Positions 18,910 to 28,568 of a DNA stretch of 64,000 bases are shown in pieces. Both the position numbers and the translations under genes were made by a program. Origin of the DNA: Sphingobacterium allocomposti (GTDB lineage: Bacteria; Bacteroidota; Bacteroidia; Sphingobacteriales; Sphingobacteriaceae). The notes beneath the pieces are model-generated. The model was not told the DNA's origin. It did not search any database and saw only the letters and a program-made list of their open reading frames with translations. The stretch's first letter is position 1; each line of letters starts with the position of its first letter. Location of the stretch: the NCBI RefSeq assembly GCF_008124885.1, contig NZ_VNHX01000010.1, positions 1 to 64,000 on the forward strand, read 5' to 3'.

Positions 18910-21198
18910 ATGAAAAATCTAAAAAGCATCTTATTGTTATTGTTGCCTCTTCACCTTGCGGCGCAGGAAACGCAGCTGGTGAAGTATGTTTCGCCGATAA
19001 TCGGGACAGGAAAAATGGGACATACATTTCCCGGGGCAACGGTGCCCTTCGGAGCGGTTCAGTTGAGCCCCGACACGGATACCATTCCTTATGCTGTAAA
19101 CGGCCGCTACAATGGTGAGGTATATCGTTATTGTGCCGGCTATCAGTATGATGATCCAACGATAGTCGGTTTTAGCCATACGCACTTTAGTGGTACCGGC
19201 CACTCCGATCTAGGCGACCTGCTGATTATGCCGACTGTTGGAGCGCTGCAGATGAACCCCGGTACGGCAGAACATCCCAAAAGCGGATATCGATCTCGTT
19301 TCAGTCATGATAAAGAACGTGCGGAGGCAAATTATTATAAAGTTTTTCTGGAAGATCCTAAGGTAACCGCCGAAATGACGACCTCGACCCGGGTCGGCTT
19401 TCATCGATATACCTTTCCCGAGTCGGAAAATGCACATCTCATATTCGATGTGAAGTCCGGCATCTACAACTACGATGAAAAGAACGTGTGGACCGTGGTG
19501 CGGGTGCTCAATGATACGTTGGTTACGGGGTTTATGCAAAGCAACGGATGGGCACGGACGCGTACGGTATATTTTGCTATCCGTTTTTCGAAGCCATTTA
19601 AAAACTACGGCGCCCGATACGGTGAAAAAGAGCAGGTATACAAGGGGTTCTGGCGTAAATTTGACCAGACCGACAACTTTGCTGATTTGGCGGGACGTAA
19701 CGTACGGATGCATTTCGACTTCGATACCAGAGATCAGGAACAATTGCAGCTTAAAGTAGCGATCAGCCCTGTAAGTATGCGTAATGCATTGGAAAATATG
19801 GAGGCCGAAGTTCCGCATTGGGATTTTGAACGGGTAAAGCAGGAGGGGCAAGCTCTTTGGGAAGATGAACTACGGAAAATACAGGTAGATATGTTGTCGC
19901 ACGACGATTATGTCAACTTTTATACCGCGATGTACCACGCGGCACTTATGCCTACAGTGTATATGGATGTCAACGGGGAATACAAAGGCCTTGACCAGGA
20001 GGTGCATAAAGCTGACGGATTTGTAAACTATACCTCGTTCTCGCTTTGGGACACCTTCAGAGCTTTTCACCCGTACCTAAACTTAGTCAATCCCAAGCGG
20101 AACGCGGATATGGTAGAATCTATGATTGCCCATTACGATCAGAGTGTACTTCATATGTTACCGATATGGTCGCACTATGCCAACGACAACTGGTGTATGA
20201 GTGGATATCACTCGGTTTCCGTGATTGCCGATGCAATTATTAAGGGCGTGTATAAGGGGGATGCCGTCCGCGCGCTTGATGCCTGTGTACAGACGGCTAA
20301 TGCCAGGAAATATGAAGGTATAGGCTACTATATTGATTTAGGGTTTGTGCCGGACGAAGTGTCGGGAACTTCCGTGTCGAATACACTCGAATATGCCTAT
20401 GACGATTGGTGTATCGCACAGCTAGCAAAATTTCTTGGTAAGGAGGAGATTTATAACACCTTTATAAAACGTTCTGGGTATTGGCGCAATCTTTTCGATG
20501 CACGAATCGGTTTTATGCGTCCAAAGAACGCACAAGGGGTATTCCGCGCGAAGTTTGACCGGCTGGAGACCCACGGGCAAGGCTTCATAGAGGGTAATAC
20601 ATGGAACTATAGCCTGTATGTTCCGCACGATCCGGAAGGTCTCATGGGGATCATGGGAGGGCAGCAGCGTCTGGCGACATATTTAGATTCGCTGTTTACC
20701 ATGCATCTTCCCGATAAGTTTTTTGCGAATACAGAAGATATTACAAGAGAAGGGATTATCGGGAACTATGTGCATGGAAACGAGCCTGCTCACCATGTCG
20801 TATATTTACACAACCTCGCGGGAATACCGTCAAAAGGGCAGGAGCGTATACGTATGATCCTGCGGAATCAATATCATACTGGGTATGACGGACTGGGCGG
20901 AAACGATGACTGCGGACAGATGAGCGCTTGGTATTTGTTTAGTTCTCTAGGGTTTTACCCCGTGAGTCCAGCCTCGGACGAGTACTGGATTGGCAGTCCG
21001 TTGGTTAAATCGGCCACTATCAGACTTGAAAATGGAAATACATTTTCAGTGAAGGTTACTAATCAGGGCGAGAAGAATGTTTACGTGAAGGAGGTTAAGT
21101 TAAACGGCAGACCGCTAAATGGATATAAAATTAAACATGCCGATATCGTCGGTGGGGGGACGCTGACATTTACAATGAGTAACAAGCCCAAGCGCTAG
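18910..21198 (+). CDS. GH92 family alpha-mannosidase (second copy)
   Basis: The 762-aa protein has a signal peptide (MKNLKSILLLLLPLHLAAQ) and then YVSPIIGTGKMGHTFPGATV and PFGAVQLSPDTD, the GH92 opening. Catalytic-domain motifs are FSLWDTFRAFHPYLN, IEGNTWNYSLYVPHDPEGL, VHGNEPAHHVVYLHN and GNDDCGQMSAWYLFSSLGF, all standard. I set the start at the ATG at 18910; the frame upstream runs through the terminator hairpin and has no signal peptide. It is diverged from the first copy, so the two probably cut different mannose linkages. No SusC/SusD genes are nearby. Confidence 0.94.
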   Translation: MKNLKSILLLLLPLHLAAQETQLVKYVSPIIGTGKMGHTFPGATVPFGAVQLSPDTDTIPYAVNGRYNGEVYRYCAGYQYDDPTIVGFSHTHFSGTGHSDLGDLLIMPTVGALQMNPGTAEHPKSGYRSRFSHDKERAEANYYKVFLEDPKVTAEMTTSTRVGFHRYTFPESENAHLIFDVKSGIYNYDEKNVWTVVRVLNDTLVTGFMQSNGWARTRTVYFAIRFSKPFKNYGARYGEKEQVYKGFWRKFDQTDNFADLAGRNVRMHFDFDTRDQEQLQLKVAISPVSMRNALENMEAEVPHWDFERVKQEGQALWEDELRKIQVDMLSHDDYVNFYTAMYHAALMPTVYMDVNGEYKGLDQEVHKADGFVNYTSFSLWDTFRAFHPYLNLVNPKRNADMVESMIAHYDQSVLHMLPIWSHYANDNWCMSGYHSVSVIADAIIKGVYKGDAVRALDACVQTANARKYEGIGYYIDLGFVPDEVSGTSVSNTLEYAYDDWCIAQLAKFLGKEEIYNTFIKRSGYWRNLFDARIGFMRPKNAQGVFRAKFDRLETHGQGFIEGNTWNYSLYVPHDPEGLMGIMGGQQRLATYLDSLFTMHLPDKFFANTEDITREGIIGNYVHGNEPAHHVVYLHNLAGIPSKGQERIRMILRNQYHTGYDGLGGNDDCGQMSAWYLFSSLGFYPVSPASDEYWIGSPLVKSATIRLENGNTFSVKVTNQGEKNVYVKEVKLNGRPLNGYKIKHADIVGGGTLTFTMSNKPKR

Positions 21199-21205
21199 GT
21201 TTATA

Positions 21206-21250
21206 TTTTCCGGAATGGGCCGCTTATTTTATCGGCCTATTCCGGAAAAA
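21206..21250. terminator. Bidirectional terminator
   Basis: TTTTCCGGAATGGGCCG and CGGCCTATTCCGGAAAAA form a long stem (one mismatch) with A and T tracts outside it, between the convergent GH92 gene and the 136-aa gene. Confidence 0.85.
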
Positions 21251-21260
21251 TGTATGGCAG

Positions 21261-21671
21261 TTATTGCATATGAATAACCTGGTCGACAATATATCGGGTA
21301 TTTCCGCGCCACGGCAGCACGCCGTGGTACTCTTTATAATGGAGGTCGAAGTACTTTCCGCTGTTAAGCTCCAACAGGCGGAATATGGAATCGTTCTCGA
21401 CGGAAAACTCAAACTCATTACTGGAAATGCCCGGTCCTTTTTTACTGTTGCCGAACCCTTCCTGAATCAGTTTCCCTTCGTACGTTTTAAAAAGATTCCC
21501 TTTTTTTACGGCATAATTAAGGTATCCTGATTTTACGCCTTCCCCAAAGACAAAGTAATATTTGTAATAGACGTACCCCGAAACTCCGATGAGGAGAATA
21601 ACTACTATCCAACTGAGAATTTTTCCGAGCTTCCCTGATTTTTTCGTTCCGACATTTTCTGATGTATTCAT
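21261..21671 (-). CDS. Single-pass membrane protein of unknown function
   Basis: This 136-aa protein has a hydrophilic N-terminus, one transmembrane helix at about residues 18-40 (SWIVVILLIGVSGYVYYKYY) and an extracytoplasmic domain of about 95 residues containing YEGKLIQEGFG. I recognise no domain; similar short anchored proteins are common in Sphingobacteriaceae. It sits 18 nt downstream of the ABC exporter genes on the same strand and may belong to that operon. Confidence 0.75.
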   Translation of the reverse strand: MNTSENVGTKKSGKLGKILSWIVVILLIGVSGYVYYKYYFVFGEGVKSGYLNYAVKKGNLFKTYEGKLIQEGFGNSKKGPGISSNEFEFSVENDSIFRLLELNSGKYFDLHYKEYHGVLPWRGNTRYIVDQVIHMQ

Positions 21672-21689
21672 GTTTTTCGCGTTTATACG

Positions 21690-22991
21690 TTATCGTTTAT
21701 AACTGAACCACTTGATAAGTTCCTTAAAACTAGCTTTTTTTCCATACATAAGTATACCAACTCTATAAATGCGTGACGCTGCCCACGTGGTAATAAGGAA
21801 ACCTACAATCAAACATGCCAAGGATGTTGCGATCTGCCAAAGGGGAACGCCGAACGGTATACGCACCAGCATAGCAATCGGAGAGGTGAAAGGAATAAAG
21901 CTAAGCCACGTAGCAATACTGCCGTGAGGATCGTTTACCAGGACGCCGAATGATAGCACGTAAGTTAAGAGCAACGGCATGGTGATAGGCATGGTGAACT
22001 GGGAGGCCTCTGTTTCGCTGTCGACAGCAGATCCCACAGCGGCGAAAAGCGCGCTATAAAGAAAATAGCCTCCAAGGAAGAATAAGAAAAAGCAAATTAA
22101 CAGCTCCCCGAGATGTATAGACTGGAGGGCGTCCATGATTTCCAGCGATTGAGGCTTTCCAAGGCCACCTTCTTCTATAGAGCCAGCCAGTTCGGTCGTG
22201 CTATTTTGATCATATAGCATGGTTGTGGCAGCGCTGCTGAGTGCCAGCGTGAGGAGGACCCACAATAGGAATTGAGTCAGGCCAACAAGGCCGATGCCTA
22301 CTATCTTTCCAATCATTAGCTGAAAAGGTTTGACCGACGAAATGATGACCTCGATAATCCGGTTGGACTTTTCTTCGATAATTCCACGCATAACCTGCGC
22401 ACCGTACAGAAAAAGCGATAAATAGATCAAAACTGACAGCGCCATGGCAACGCCCATAGCTATTTCAGTATGGCTCTCCTTCGCATCGCCTTCATCGGTT
22501 ATTTCTTTTGTGGAGATGGTCACCCGGTCGTTGACACGCTGGATGCTTGCCACATCGATGCCCAGCTTGGTATATTCCGCTGTCCGGATTATTTCCTTCA
22601 GCTGCTCTCTGATTTCTGCCTGCGTGGTTATATTTGGCTTGCCCGCCGATAACAGTTCGACACGTCGGCTTTCGAGAAAGTCGTCGGGAATGATCAATAA
22701 ATTTGTATTTTTTTCTTTATCCTTCAGGCTTTCTATCTCTTCTTGAAGAGCAACATTGGAAACAATATAGGTTATATTTTTGTTGCTCTTGAGTTTGTTT
22801 TGTATATCTCCTTGTTGATCGACGACATGTACGAGAGCATGTGACTCCTCGAAACTCTTTTTTGTCAGGAAAAACACACCGACATACATGGCGATAAAAA
22901 AGAGGGGCACGAGAAAGGTTGTGAGAAGAAAAGATTTCTTTTTTACTCTACTCGTGTACTCCCGTAATATAATTAAAGCAATTTTATTCAT
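21690..22991 (-). CDS. ABC-2 type transporter permease
   Basis: The 433-aa protein has one N-terminal membrane helix (residues 21-42, LLTTFLVPLFFIAMYVGVFF), a large extracytoplasmic loop of about 130 residues, and a cluster of five or six helices in the second half. The motif VMRGIIEEKSNRIIEVIISS is typical of NatB/CcmB-like ABC-2 permeases. It follows the ATPase gene by 13 nt and they form an exporter. Substrate unknown; sodium or drug efflux are the usual assignments for this group. Confidence 0.9.
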   Translation of the reverse strand: MNKIALIILREYTSRVKKKSFLLTTFLVPLFFIAMYVGVFFLTKKSFEESHALVHVVDQQGDIQNKLKSNKNITYIVSNVALQEEIESLKDKEKNTNLLIIPDDFLESRRVELLSAGKPNITTQAEIREQLKEIIRTAEYTKLGIDVASIQRVNDRVTISTKEITDEGDAKESHTEIAMGVAMALSVLIYLSLFLYGAQVMRGIIEEKSNRIIEVIISSVKPFQLMIGKIVGIGLVGLTQFLLWVLLTLALSSAATTMLYDQNSTTELAGSIEEGGLGKPQSLEIMDALQSIHLGELLICFFLFFLGGYFLYSALFAAVGSAVDSETEASQFTMPITMPLLLTYVLSFGVLVNDPHGSIATWLSFIPFTSPIAMLVRIPFGVPLWQIATSLACLIVGFLITTWAASRIYRVGILMYGKKASFKELIKWFSYKR

Positions 22992-23004
22992 GGTCTTTAG
23001 TCAG

Positions 23005-23922
23005 TTAATTGGTTAGCTTGGTCACGTTGTCTATAAATATGTCGTGCATAGAAGGGATGATCTCCAGAACCTGGTGTACGGTAATGTGCGGAAGAAGATA
23101 TAAAAGCACCTCGTTTAAAGAGGTGTGCGGTGCTATCTTTATGGTTATGTCCTGTACCTCATACCTGTCCTGTTGCTCCACCACGGTAAATAGCGCTGTC
23201 GATTGATTAAACACATCAGCTTCGCCGCTCCGCTCGAAAAGGATGCGATACGTTTGGTTTTGGTAGGCCTTTTTTATGTCGCGGACAGGACCATCCAGGA
23301 TTTTCTTTGACTTGTTGATTAACGCGATACTGTCGCACATCTCTTCCACAGACTCCATACGGTGTGTAGAATAAATAATGGTAGCACCCTTCCTGTTCAA
23401 CTCGATGATCTCCTGTTGGATTATCTGTGTATTAAGCGGATCAAAGCCCGAGAACGGTTCATCGAGAATGATAAGATCCGGTTCATGAACGACGGTGGCC
23501 ACAAACTGCACCTTTTGCTGCATCCCTTTGCTGAGGTCCTCAACTTTCTTGTCCCACCAGCTTTCTATTTGCAGCTTCTCAAACCAGTACCTTATTTTTT
23601 GCACAGCCGTGCTTCTGGAAAGCCCCTTTAGCTGGGAGAGGTATAGCAGCTGTTCACCGATCCGCATTTTCTTGTATAGGCCTCGTTCCTCTGGGAGGTA
23701 GCCTATTCGTTCGATATGTTTGGGCTGTAGTTTTTCTCCGTCAAAATATATCTCGCCGCTGTCCGGAGCGGTTATCTGATTAATTATCCGTATTAGCGAG
23801 GTTTTTCCGGCCCCATTGGGGCCAAGCAGGCCAAAAATACTTCCCTTTGGAACAGAAAGCGATACATCGTCTAGCGCACGGTGATTACTATACTGTTTTA
23901 CTATATTTTCTATTTCAAGCAT
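23005..23922 (-). CDS. ABC transporter ATP-binding protein
   Basis: This ATPase energises the permease encoded directly downstream. Walker A is GLLGPNGAGKTSLIRI, the signature is DLSKGMQQKVQFVA, Walker B LIILDEPFSGFDPLN, and the H-loop is IIYSTHRMES. The last 80 or so residues form the C-terminal extension (DUF4162-like) seen in ABC-2 exporter ATPases. Length 305 aa. The 289 bases from here to ysxC contain no gene I can support, only the ysxC promoter. Confidence 0.93.
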   Translation of the reverse strand: MLEIENIVKQYSNHRALDDVSLSVPKGSIFGLLGPNGAGKTSLIRIINQITAPDSGEIYFDGEKLQPKHIERIGYLPEERGLYKKMRIGEQLLYLSQLKGLSRSTAVQKIRYWFEKLQIESWWDKKVEDLSKGMQQKVQFVATVVHEPDLIILDEPFSGFDPLNTQIIQQEIIELNRKGATIIYSTHRMESVEEMCDSIALINKSKKILDGPVRDIKKAYQNQTYRILFERSGEADVFNQSTALFTVVEQQDRYEVQDITIKIAPHTSLNEVLLYLLPHITVHQVLEIIPSMHDIFIDNVTKLTN

Positions 23923-24175
23923 TGGTTATATAAATTTAGTTAAAGTAAGCGAAAAATAAGGAAAGTTAATAACATTCGGAAAAACTTTCGTGGTAGAGCG
24001 TGCGCTATAAGAGGTTTTTCGGCTTAAGGGTCCTTGTGCAAAGCGTCGCCAGCATGGGAGGCCGACCGAGGCTCCTGATCATTATGCGATCTGATGCGTC
24101 CTTGAGAGCGCAGCCGGACATGCGCGGCAGTCGGACGGGTCGTCGACCGTTGCGCCTGTCGTAGAAAAAATTGAG

Positions 24176-24207
24176 TTGCTTTAAGCTAGCGGAATTATTT
24201 ACCTTTG
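24176..24207 (+). promoter_or_regulatory. Promoter of ysxC, probably giving a leaderless mRNA
   Basis: TTG (24176-24178) is followed after 21 nt by TACCTTTG (24200-24207), a full match to TAnnTTTG. The ysxC ATG begins 5 nt later at 24212, about where transcription should start. Confidence 0.65.
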
Positions 24208-24211
24208 TGAT

Positions 24212-24826
24212 ATGCATATAAAATCGGCTGAATTTGTTTGTAGCAATACAAAAATAGAAAAGCTTCCTGGCCCGACGCTCCCCGAATATGCCTTTATTGG
24301 ACGTTCCAATGTCGGCAAATCGTCTTTAATTAACAGTTTGACGGGCAAAAAGGGACTGGCAAAGACATCCCAGAAGCCTGGTAAGACCCAGCTAATAAAT
24401 CATTTTTTGATAAACGACGACTGGTATCTGGTGGATCTTCCGGGATACGGGTTCGCACAGGCTTCTAAAAAGAACAGGGCAGAATGGGAGAAATTTATTC
24501 GGCGTTATCTGGTGCTCAGGGCGAATTTACAGTGCGTCTTTGTGTTGGTAGATAGTCGGCATGAACCGCAAAAGATAGATTTAGATTTCTGTTATTGGTT
24601 GGGCGAGCAAGGAATTCCGTTTATGATTGTGTTTACCAAAGCCGATAAACAGTCAAAAATCAAGTCAGACCAAAATATAGCCAAGTTCAGAGCCGCTCTT
24701 TTACAGTGGTTCGAGGAAGTGCCCGCACATTTTTTGACGTCGGCCGAAACCAAGCTTGGAACGGCAGAAATCCTGTCGATCATAGACGGAATAAACCAAC
24801 AATTTCACCCCCCCACGGTAGAATAA
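24212..24826 (+). CDS. engB: Ribosome biogenesis GTPase YsxC/EngB
   Basis: A Era/Obg-class GTPase needed for late assembly of the large ribosomal subunit. G1 is AFIGRSNVGKSSLIN, the switch-I threonine lies in KPGKTQLINHF, G3 is LVDLPGYGFA, and G4 is VFTKADK. Its 204 aa are normal. The mRNA is probably leaderless. The next gene starts 4 nt after its stop. Confidence 0.95.
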   Translation: MHIKSAEFVCSNTKIEKLPGPTLPEYAFIGRSNVGKSSLINSLTGKKGLAKTSQKPGKTQLINHFLINDDWYLVDLPGYGFAQASKKNRAEWEKFIRRYLVLRANLQCVFVLVDSRHEPQKIDLDFCYWLGEQGIPFMIVFTKADKQSKIKSDQNIAKFRAALLQWFEEVPAHFLTSAETKLGTAEILSIIDGINQQFHPPTVE

Positions 24827-24830
24827 CAGA

Positions 24831-25685
24831 ATGAAGAAATACATGTCTTTAGTGCTATTTGCACATAGCGTCTTTGCTCTTCCATTTGCGTTGATCGGAT
24901 TCTTTTTAGCCTTGCAGACGACATCGCATACGTTCGACTGGAAGAAGCTTATTCTGATGTTGGTGTGTATGGTTACGGCCCGTAGCGCCGCCATGGCTTT
25001 CAATAGGTTTCTCGATAGAGACATTGATGCCAAAAACCCACGTACAGCCATGCGTGACATACCGGCAGGGAGGGTGTCTCCCCAAAACGCGTTAACATTT
25101 ACAATAGTCAATTGTCTGCTGTTTGTCGCAGCAACATACTTCATCAATACGTTATGTTTTTTACTTTCGCCGGTTGCCTTGTTCGTTGTCTTGTTTTATA
25201 GTTATACAAAGCGGTTTACACCATTGTGTCATTTGGTATTAGGAGTGGGGCTGGGCTTAGCACCTGTCGGGGCTTATCTTGTTGTAACCAGCCAATTCCA
25301 TGTTATACCGGTTTTTTATGGCATAGCGGTGATGTGCTGGTCGGGAGGTTTTGATATAATTTATGCCTTACAGGATGAGGAGTTCGACAGAGCAAACGGA
25401 CTGAAGTCCATTCCCGCGTATTTTGGCGCAAGGGGAGCTTTGCGGATATCGGAAATGCTCCATGTAATCTCCTTTATATTTGTTTTGCTTCCAGCCCACT
25501 ATATGCCTGTTGGCTGGTTTTACTACCTAGGCGTTATATTTTATGGCGTGCTTCTGGTCTACCAGCACCGTATCGTAAGCCCCAATGACTTAAGTAGGGT
25601 CGATCGGGCGTTTATGACGACTAACGGCGTCGCCTCCGTTATTTTCGCTGTTTTCTATATTATGGATATCGTGTTTCTTGGTTAG
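24831..25685 (+). CDS. UbiA-family polyprenyltransferase, probably for menaquinone (MqnP-like)
   Basis: The 284-aa integral membrane enzyme attaches a polyprenyl chain to an aromatic acid. The first magnesium-binding Asp motif is NRFLDRDIDAKNPRT and the second is YALQDEEFDRANG. About eight hydrophobic segments are visible. The N-terminus (FAHSVFALPFALIGFFLALQ) resembles the UbiA-like proteins assigned to the futalosine menaquinone pathway (MqnP) more than MenA. The exact substrate is inferred. It is coupled to engB with a 4-nt gap. Confidence 0.85.
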   Translation: MKKYMSLVLFAHSVFALPFALIGFFLALQTTSHTFDWKKLILMLVCMVTARSAAMAFNRFLDRDIDAKNPRTAMRDIPAGRVSPQNALTFTIVNCLLFVAATYFINTLCFLLSPVALFVVLFYSYTKRFTPLCHLVLGVGLGLAPVGAYLVVTSQFHVIPVFYGIAVMCWSGGFDIIYALQDEEFDRANGLKSIPAYFGARGALRISEMLHVISFIFVLLPAHYMPVGWFYYLGVIFYGVLLVYQHRIVSPNDLSRVDRAFMTTNGVASVIFAVFYIMDIVFLG

Positions 25686-25727
25686 ACTATAAATTGCGCT
25701 TTTTTTGAGGTGAAGTGACAAAAATTA

Positions 25728-25754
25728 TTGTCATTCCATTTCGAAATACCTTTA
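25728..25754 (+). promoter_or_regulatory. Candidate topA promoter
   Basis: TTG (25728-25730), 16 nt, then TACCTTTA (25747-25754), one base off the TAnnTTTG element, 22 nt before the topA start codon. Confidence 0.4.
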
Positions 25755-25776
25755 TTTGCAGAAATCATTCATTTAA

Positions 25777-28152
25777 ATGGCAAAAAATTTACTGATTGTA
25801 GAGTCACCGGCTAAGGCCAAAACGATAGAAGGATATTTAGGGAAAGACTTTCTTGTGAAGTCCAGTTACGGGCACATTCGGGATTTAGTGAAGACGGATG
25901 ACGCAATTGATATAGAAAACAATTTTAAACAGAAATATGAGGTGCCGTCAGACAAAAAGGCCGTGGTCAGCGAGTTAAAGAAACTAGCTAAGGACGCCGA
26001 GACGGTCTGGTTGGCTTCCGATGAGGACCGCGAAGGAGAGGCCATATCCTGGCACCTATACGAAACGTTAGCTTTAAAAGAAGACAAAACCAAACGCATC
26101 GTTTTTCATGAAATTACCAAGCCCGCCATTCTGCGGGCTATTGAACAGCCTCGTAAGATCGATTTTAATCTCGTCAACGCGCAGCAGGCGCGGCGTGTAT
26201 TGGATAGGCTCGTGGGATTTGAGCTGTCGCCGGTGCTATGGCGAAAGGTGAAGCCATCGCTGTCAGCAGGTCGGGTGCAATCTGTGGCGGTGAGGCTCAT
26301 TGTTGAAAGGGAGCGGGAAATCAACCGATTTGAAGCGGAAGCTTCGTTCAAGATTGTCGCGCATTTTACGACAGGAAAAGGCCGCGAACAGTTTAAGGCC
26401 GAGCTGCCGCATCGGTTCGAAAAGAAAGAAGACGCTCAACAGTTTCTACACGACTGTATCACGGCGGCATTTGAGGTCAGCTCCTTAGAAAAAAAGCCTG
26501 CTAAACGGACGCCATCAGCCCCCTTTACGACGTCGACGTTGCAGCAGGAAGCCAGCCGGAAGCTCGGTTTTTCTGTAGCCCGTACCATGCAGGTTGCGCA
26601 ACGGCTTTATGAAGCCGGACGGATCACCTATATGCGTACAGATTCCGTCAATCTAAGTGATACGGCTATTCAGGCCGCGCAGGAGGAAATCGTTAAAGCG
26701 TATGGAGAGAAGTACCATAAGCTACGGCGTTATAAGACCAAATCTGCCGGTGCTCAAGAAGCGCACGAAGCTATCCGCCCAACGTATTTCTCCGCTCACA
26801 GTATAGATGGAGATAATGCAGAACGTCGGCTTTACGAGCTTATATGGAAAAGAGCTATCGCCTCGCAGATGAGCGAAGCGGAATTCGAGAAAACGACGGC
26901 TAAAATCGCGGTATCTACCAGAAAAGAAGAACTGGTGGCAACAGGCGAAGTCATGAAGTTTGACGGCTTTTTGAAAGTGTATATGGAGTCTACGGACGAC
27001 GACACAAACGATGATGATGGCGACAACACGCTTCTTCCGCCGCTAGAAAAGGCGCAGCGTCTGGAACTCAGATCAATGACAGCCACTGAACGGTTCTCCC
27101 GTCCTCCAGCACGGTATACGGAAGCGTCGCTGGTTAAGAAGCTTGAGGAGCTGGGAATTGGTCGGCCATCAACATATGCGCCGACAATTTCAACCATACA
27201 GAACAGAGGGTATGTTGTAAAAGAAGATCGTGATGGACGTGAACGTAAATATACCGTGTTATCTCTAGGACAGGGACAGGTAGTAGAAGAAATAAAGAGC
27301 GAAATCACGGGCGCCGAGCGTGCGAAAATGTTCCCTACCGATATAGGTGTGCTCGTCAACGATTTTCTCGTGGAGCACTTTAACGATATCATAGATTACC
27401 ACTTTACGGCAAAGGTCGAGAAAGAGTTCGACGAGATCGCGCAGGGTGATAAGGAATGGACCGTCATGTTGAAGGACTTTTACGGCCCTTTTCATGAAGG
27501 CATACAGGACACGCTGGAGAACGCCGATCGGGCGACGCATGAGCGCGAGCTGGGTACAGATCCCGTATCAGGGAAGCCCGTAACCGTGCGCGTGGGCCGC
27601 TTTGGTCCGTTGGTTCAGATAGGCTCGGCGGATGATGAGGAGAAACCGCGCTTTGCATCGCTGCGTAAAGGACAGATGATAGAGACGATAACCTTTGAGG
27701 AGGCTATGGATCTATTCAAGCTGCCGAAGAAAGTGGGCGAATTTGAAGGGAAGGAGATGACTGTCGCGGTAGGTCGGTTTGGCCCTTATATCCGGCACGC
27801 AAGCGCCTTCTATTCGTTGCCTAAGGGAATGGATCCAATGGACGTCAACGAAAATGACGCTATTCAAATTATTAAAGATAAACGTCAAAAAGATATTGAA
27901 AAGGTTATCCGCGTTTTCGAGGAGAATCCGGAGGCGCAGATTGAGAACGGCCGTTGGGGGCCGTTTGTCCGGTTCGGAAAGCAAAATATAAAAATTCCGA
28001 AGGGTACAGATGTCGATAAAATAAGCTACGACGATGTGTTAAAGTGGGCTGCAGCTGATCCCAAGGCGAAAACCGGCGCATCAAAGAAAACGGGTACTAA
28101 AGCTGCAAAGACAACGAAGGCAACGGCTGGAAAAGCCAAAAGTAAGAAGTAG
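25777..28152 (+). CDS. topA: DNA topoisomerase I (type IA)
   Basis: It relaxes negative supercoils and so opposes the gyrase encoded 18 kb away. The TOPRIM domain begins at once (LIVESPAKAKTIEGYLGKDF) with the acidic triad around WLASDEDREGEAISWHL. The active tyrosine is in GRITYMRTDSVNLS. C-terminal repeats (for example VRVGRFGPLVQIG, VAVGRFGPYIRHA, NGRWGPFVRFG) replace the Cys4 zinc fingers of E. coli TopA. A Lys/Ala/Thr-rich tail (last 30 residues) is usual in Bacteroidota. Length 791 aa. Confidence 0.97.
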   Translation: MAKNLLIVESPAKAKTIEGYLGKDFLVKSSYGHIRDLVKTDDAIDIENNFKQKYEVPSDKKAVVSELKKLAKDAETVWLASDEDREGEAISWHLYETLALKEDKTKRIVFHEITKPAILRAIEQPRKIDFNLVNAQQARRVLDRLVGFELSPVLWRKVKPSLSAGRVQSVAVRLIVEREREINRFEAEASFKIVAHFTTGKGREQFKAELPHRFEKKEDAQQFLHDCITAAFEVSSLEKKPAKRTPSAPFTTSTLQQEASRKLGFSVARTMQVAQRLYEAGRITYMRTDSVNLSDTAIQAAQEEIVKAYGEKYHKLRRYKTKSAGAQEAHEAIRPTYFSAHSIDGDNAERRLYELIWKRAIASQMSEAEFEKTTAKIAVSTRKEELVATGEVMKFDGFLKVYMESTDDDTNDDDGDNTLLPPLEKAQRLELRSMTATERFSRPPARYTEASLVKKLEELGIGRPSTYAPTISTIQNRGYVVKEDRDGRERKYTVLSLGQGQVVEEIKSEITGAERAKMFPTDIGVLVNDFLVEHFNDIIDYHFTAKVEKEFDEIAQGDKEWTVMLKDFYGPFHEGIQDTLENADRATHERELGTDPVSGKPVTVRVGRFGPLVQIGSADDEEKPRFASLRKGQMIETITFEEAMDLFKLPKKVGEFEGKEMTVAVGRFGPYIRHASAFYSLPKGMDPMDVNENDAIQIIKDKRQKDIEKVIRVFEENPEAQIENGRWGPFVRFGKQNIKIPKGTDVDKISYDDVLKWAAADPKAKTGASKKTGTKAAKTTKATAGKAKSKK

Positions 28153-28154
28153 TT

Positions 28155-28568
28155 ATGAAAAAAGACCTACCCGAAAATATTGTTGAAGACATTTCGATAG
28201 CCGTGGTTCTGGAAAGCGAGACACCTTCGGATAAGGTTTGGAATGTCTATTTAGTGAATGAAAAAGAAGAACCGCTGGTTAACGTTCTCGTTTCGTCAAA
28301 AGGCTATGGACAGAAGGATGGGCGAGAAGTGAAGACCACCACCTTGAGGCACTTTCTCGGGGAGATAGGGGGTGCTACAGCCACTAAAATAGAAGCCATT
28401 GACTCGGAGGTTTTTGGCCTAACAAACGAATATTGGTTAAGTTATTATATTGACAATACCATTTACGATAAGAAATATATATTTTTACCCGAAAGTATTG
28501 TGGACGAAAATCTCATTAAAGTTCCGTTGGTGAATAAGCCCGGTATTGTCATTGGAGGAAGTAAATAA
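28155..28568 (+). CDS. Conserved hypothetical protein between topA and cmk
   Basis: The 137-aa acidic, soluble protein has no signal peptide, membrane helix or catalytic motif that I recognise. The centre reads NVYLVNEKEEPLVNVLVSSK and the C-terminus ends in PGIVIGGSK. Its start is 2 nt after the topA stop and its stop overlaps the cmk start (TAATG), so it is firmly embedded in a topA-cmk operon. Tight coupling suggests a housekeeping role, but none can be named. Confidence 0.8.
   Translation: MKKDLPENIVEDISIAVVLESETPSDKVWNVYLVNEKEEPLVNVLVSSKGYGQKDGREVKTTTLRHFLGEIGGATATKIEAIDSEVFGLTNEYWLSYYIDNTIYDKKYIFLPESIVDENLIKVPLVNKPGIVIGGSK

Noticed and set aside
15663..21198. Complete polysaccharide utilisation locus
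   Set aside because: No SusC- or SusD-like gene or hybrid regulator is present in the window.
24005..24217. 70-aa minus-strand frame before engB
   Set aside because: It overlaps the engB promoter and start; composition is not protein-like.
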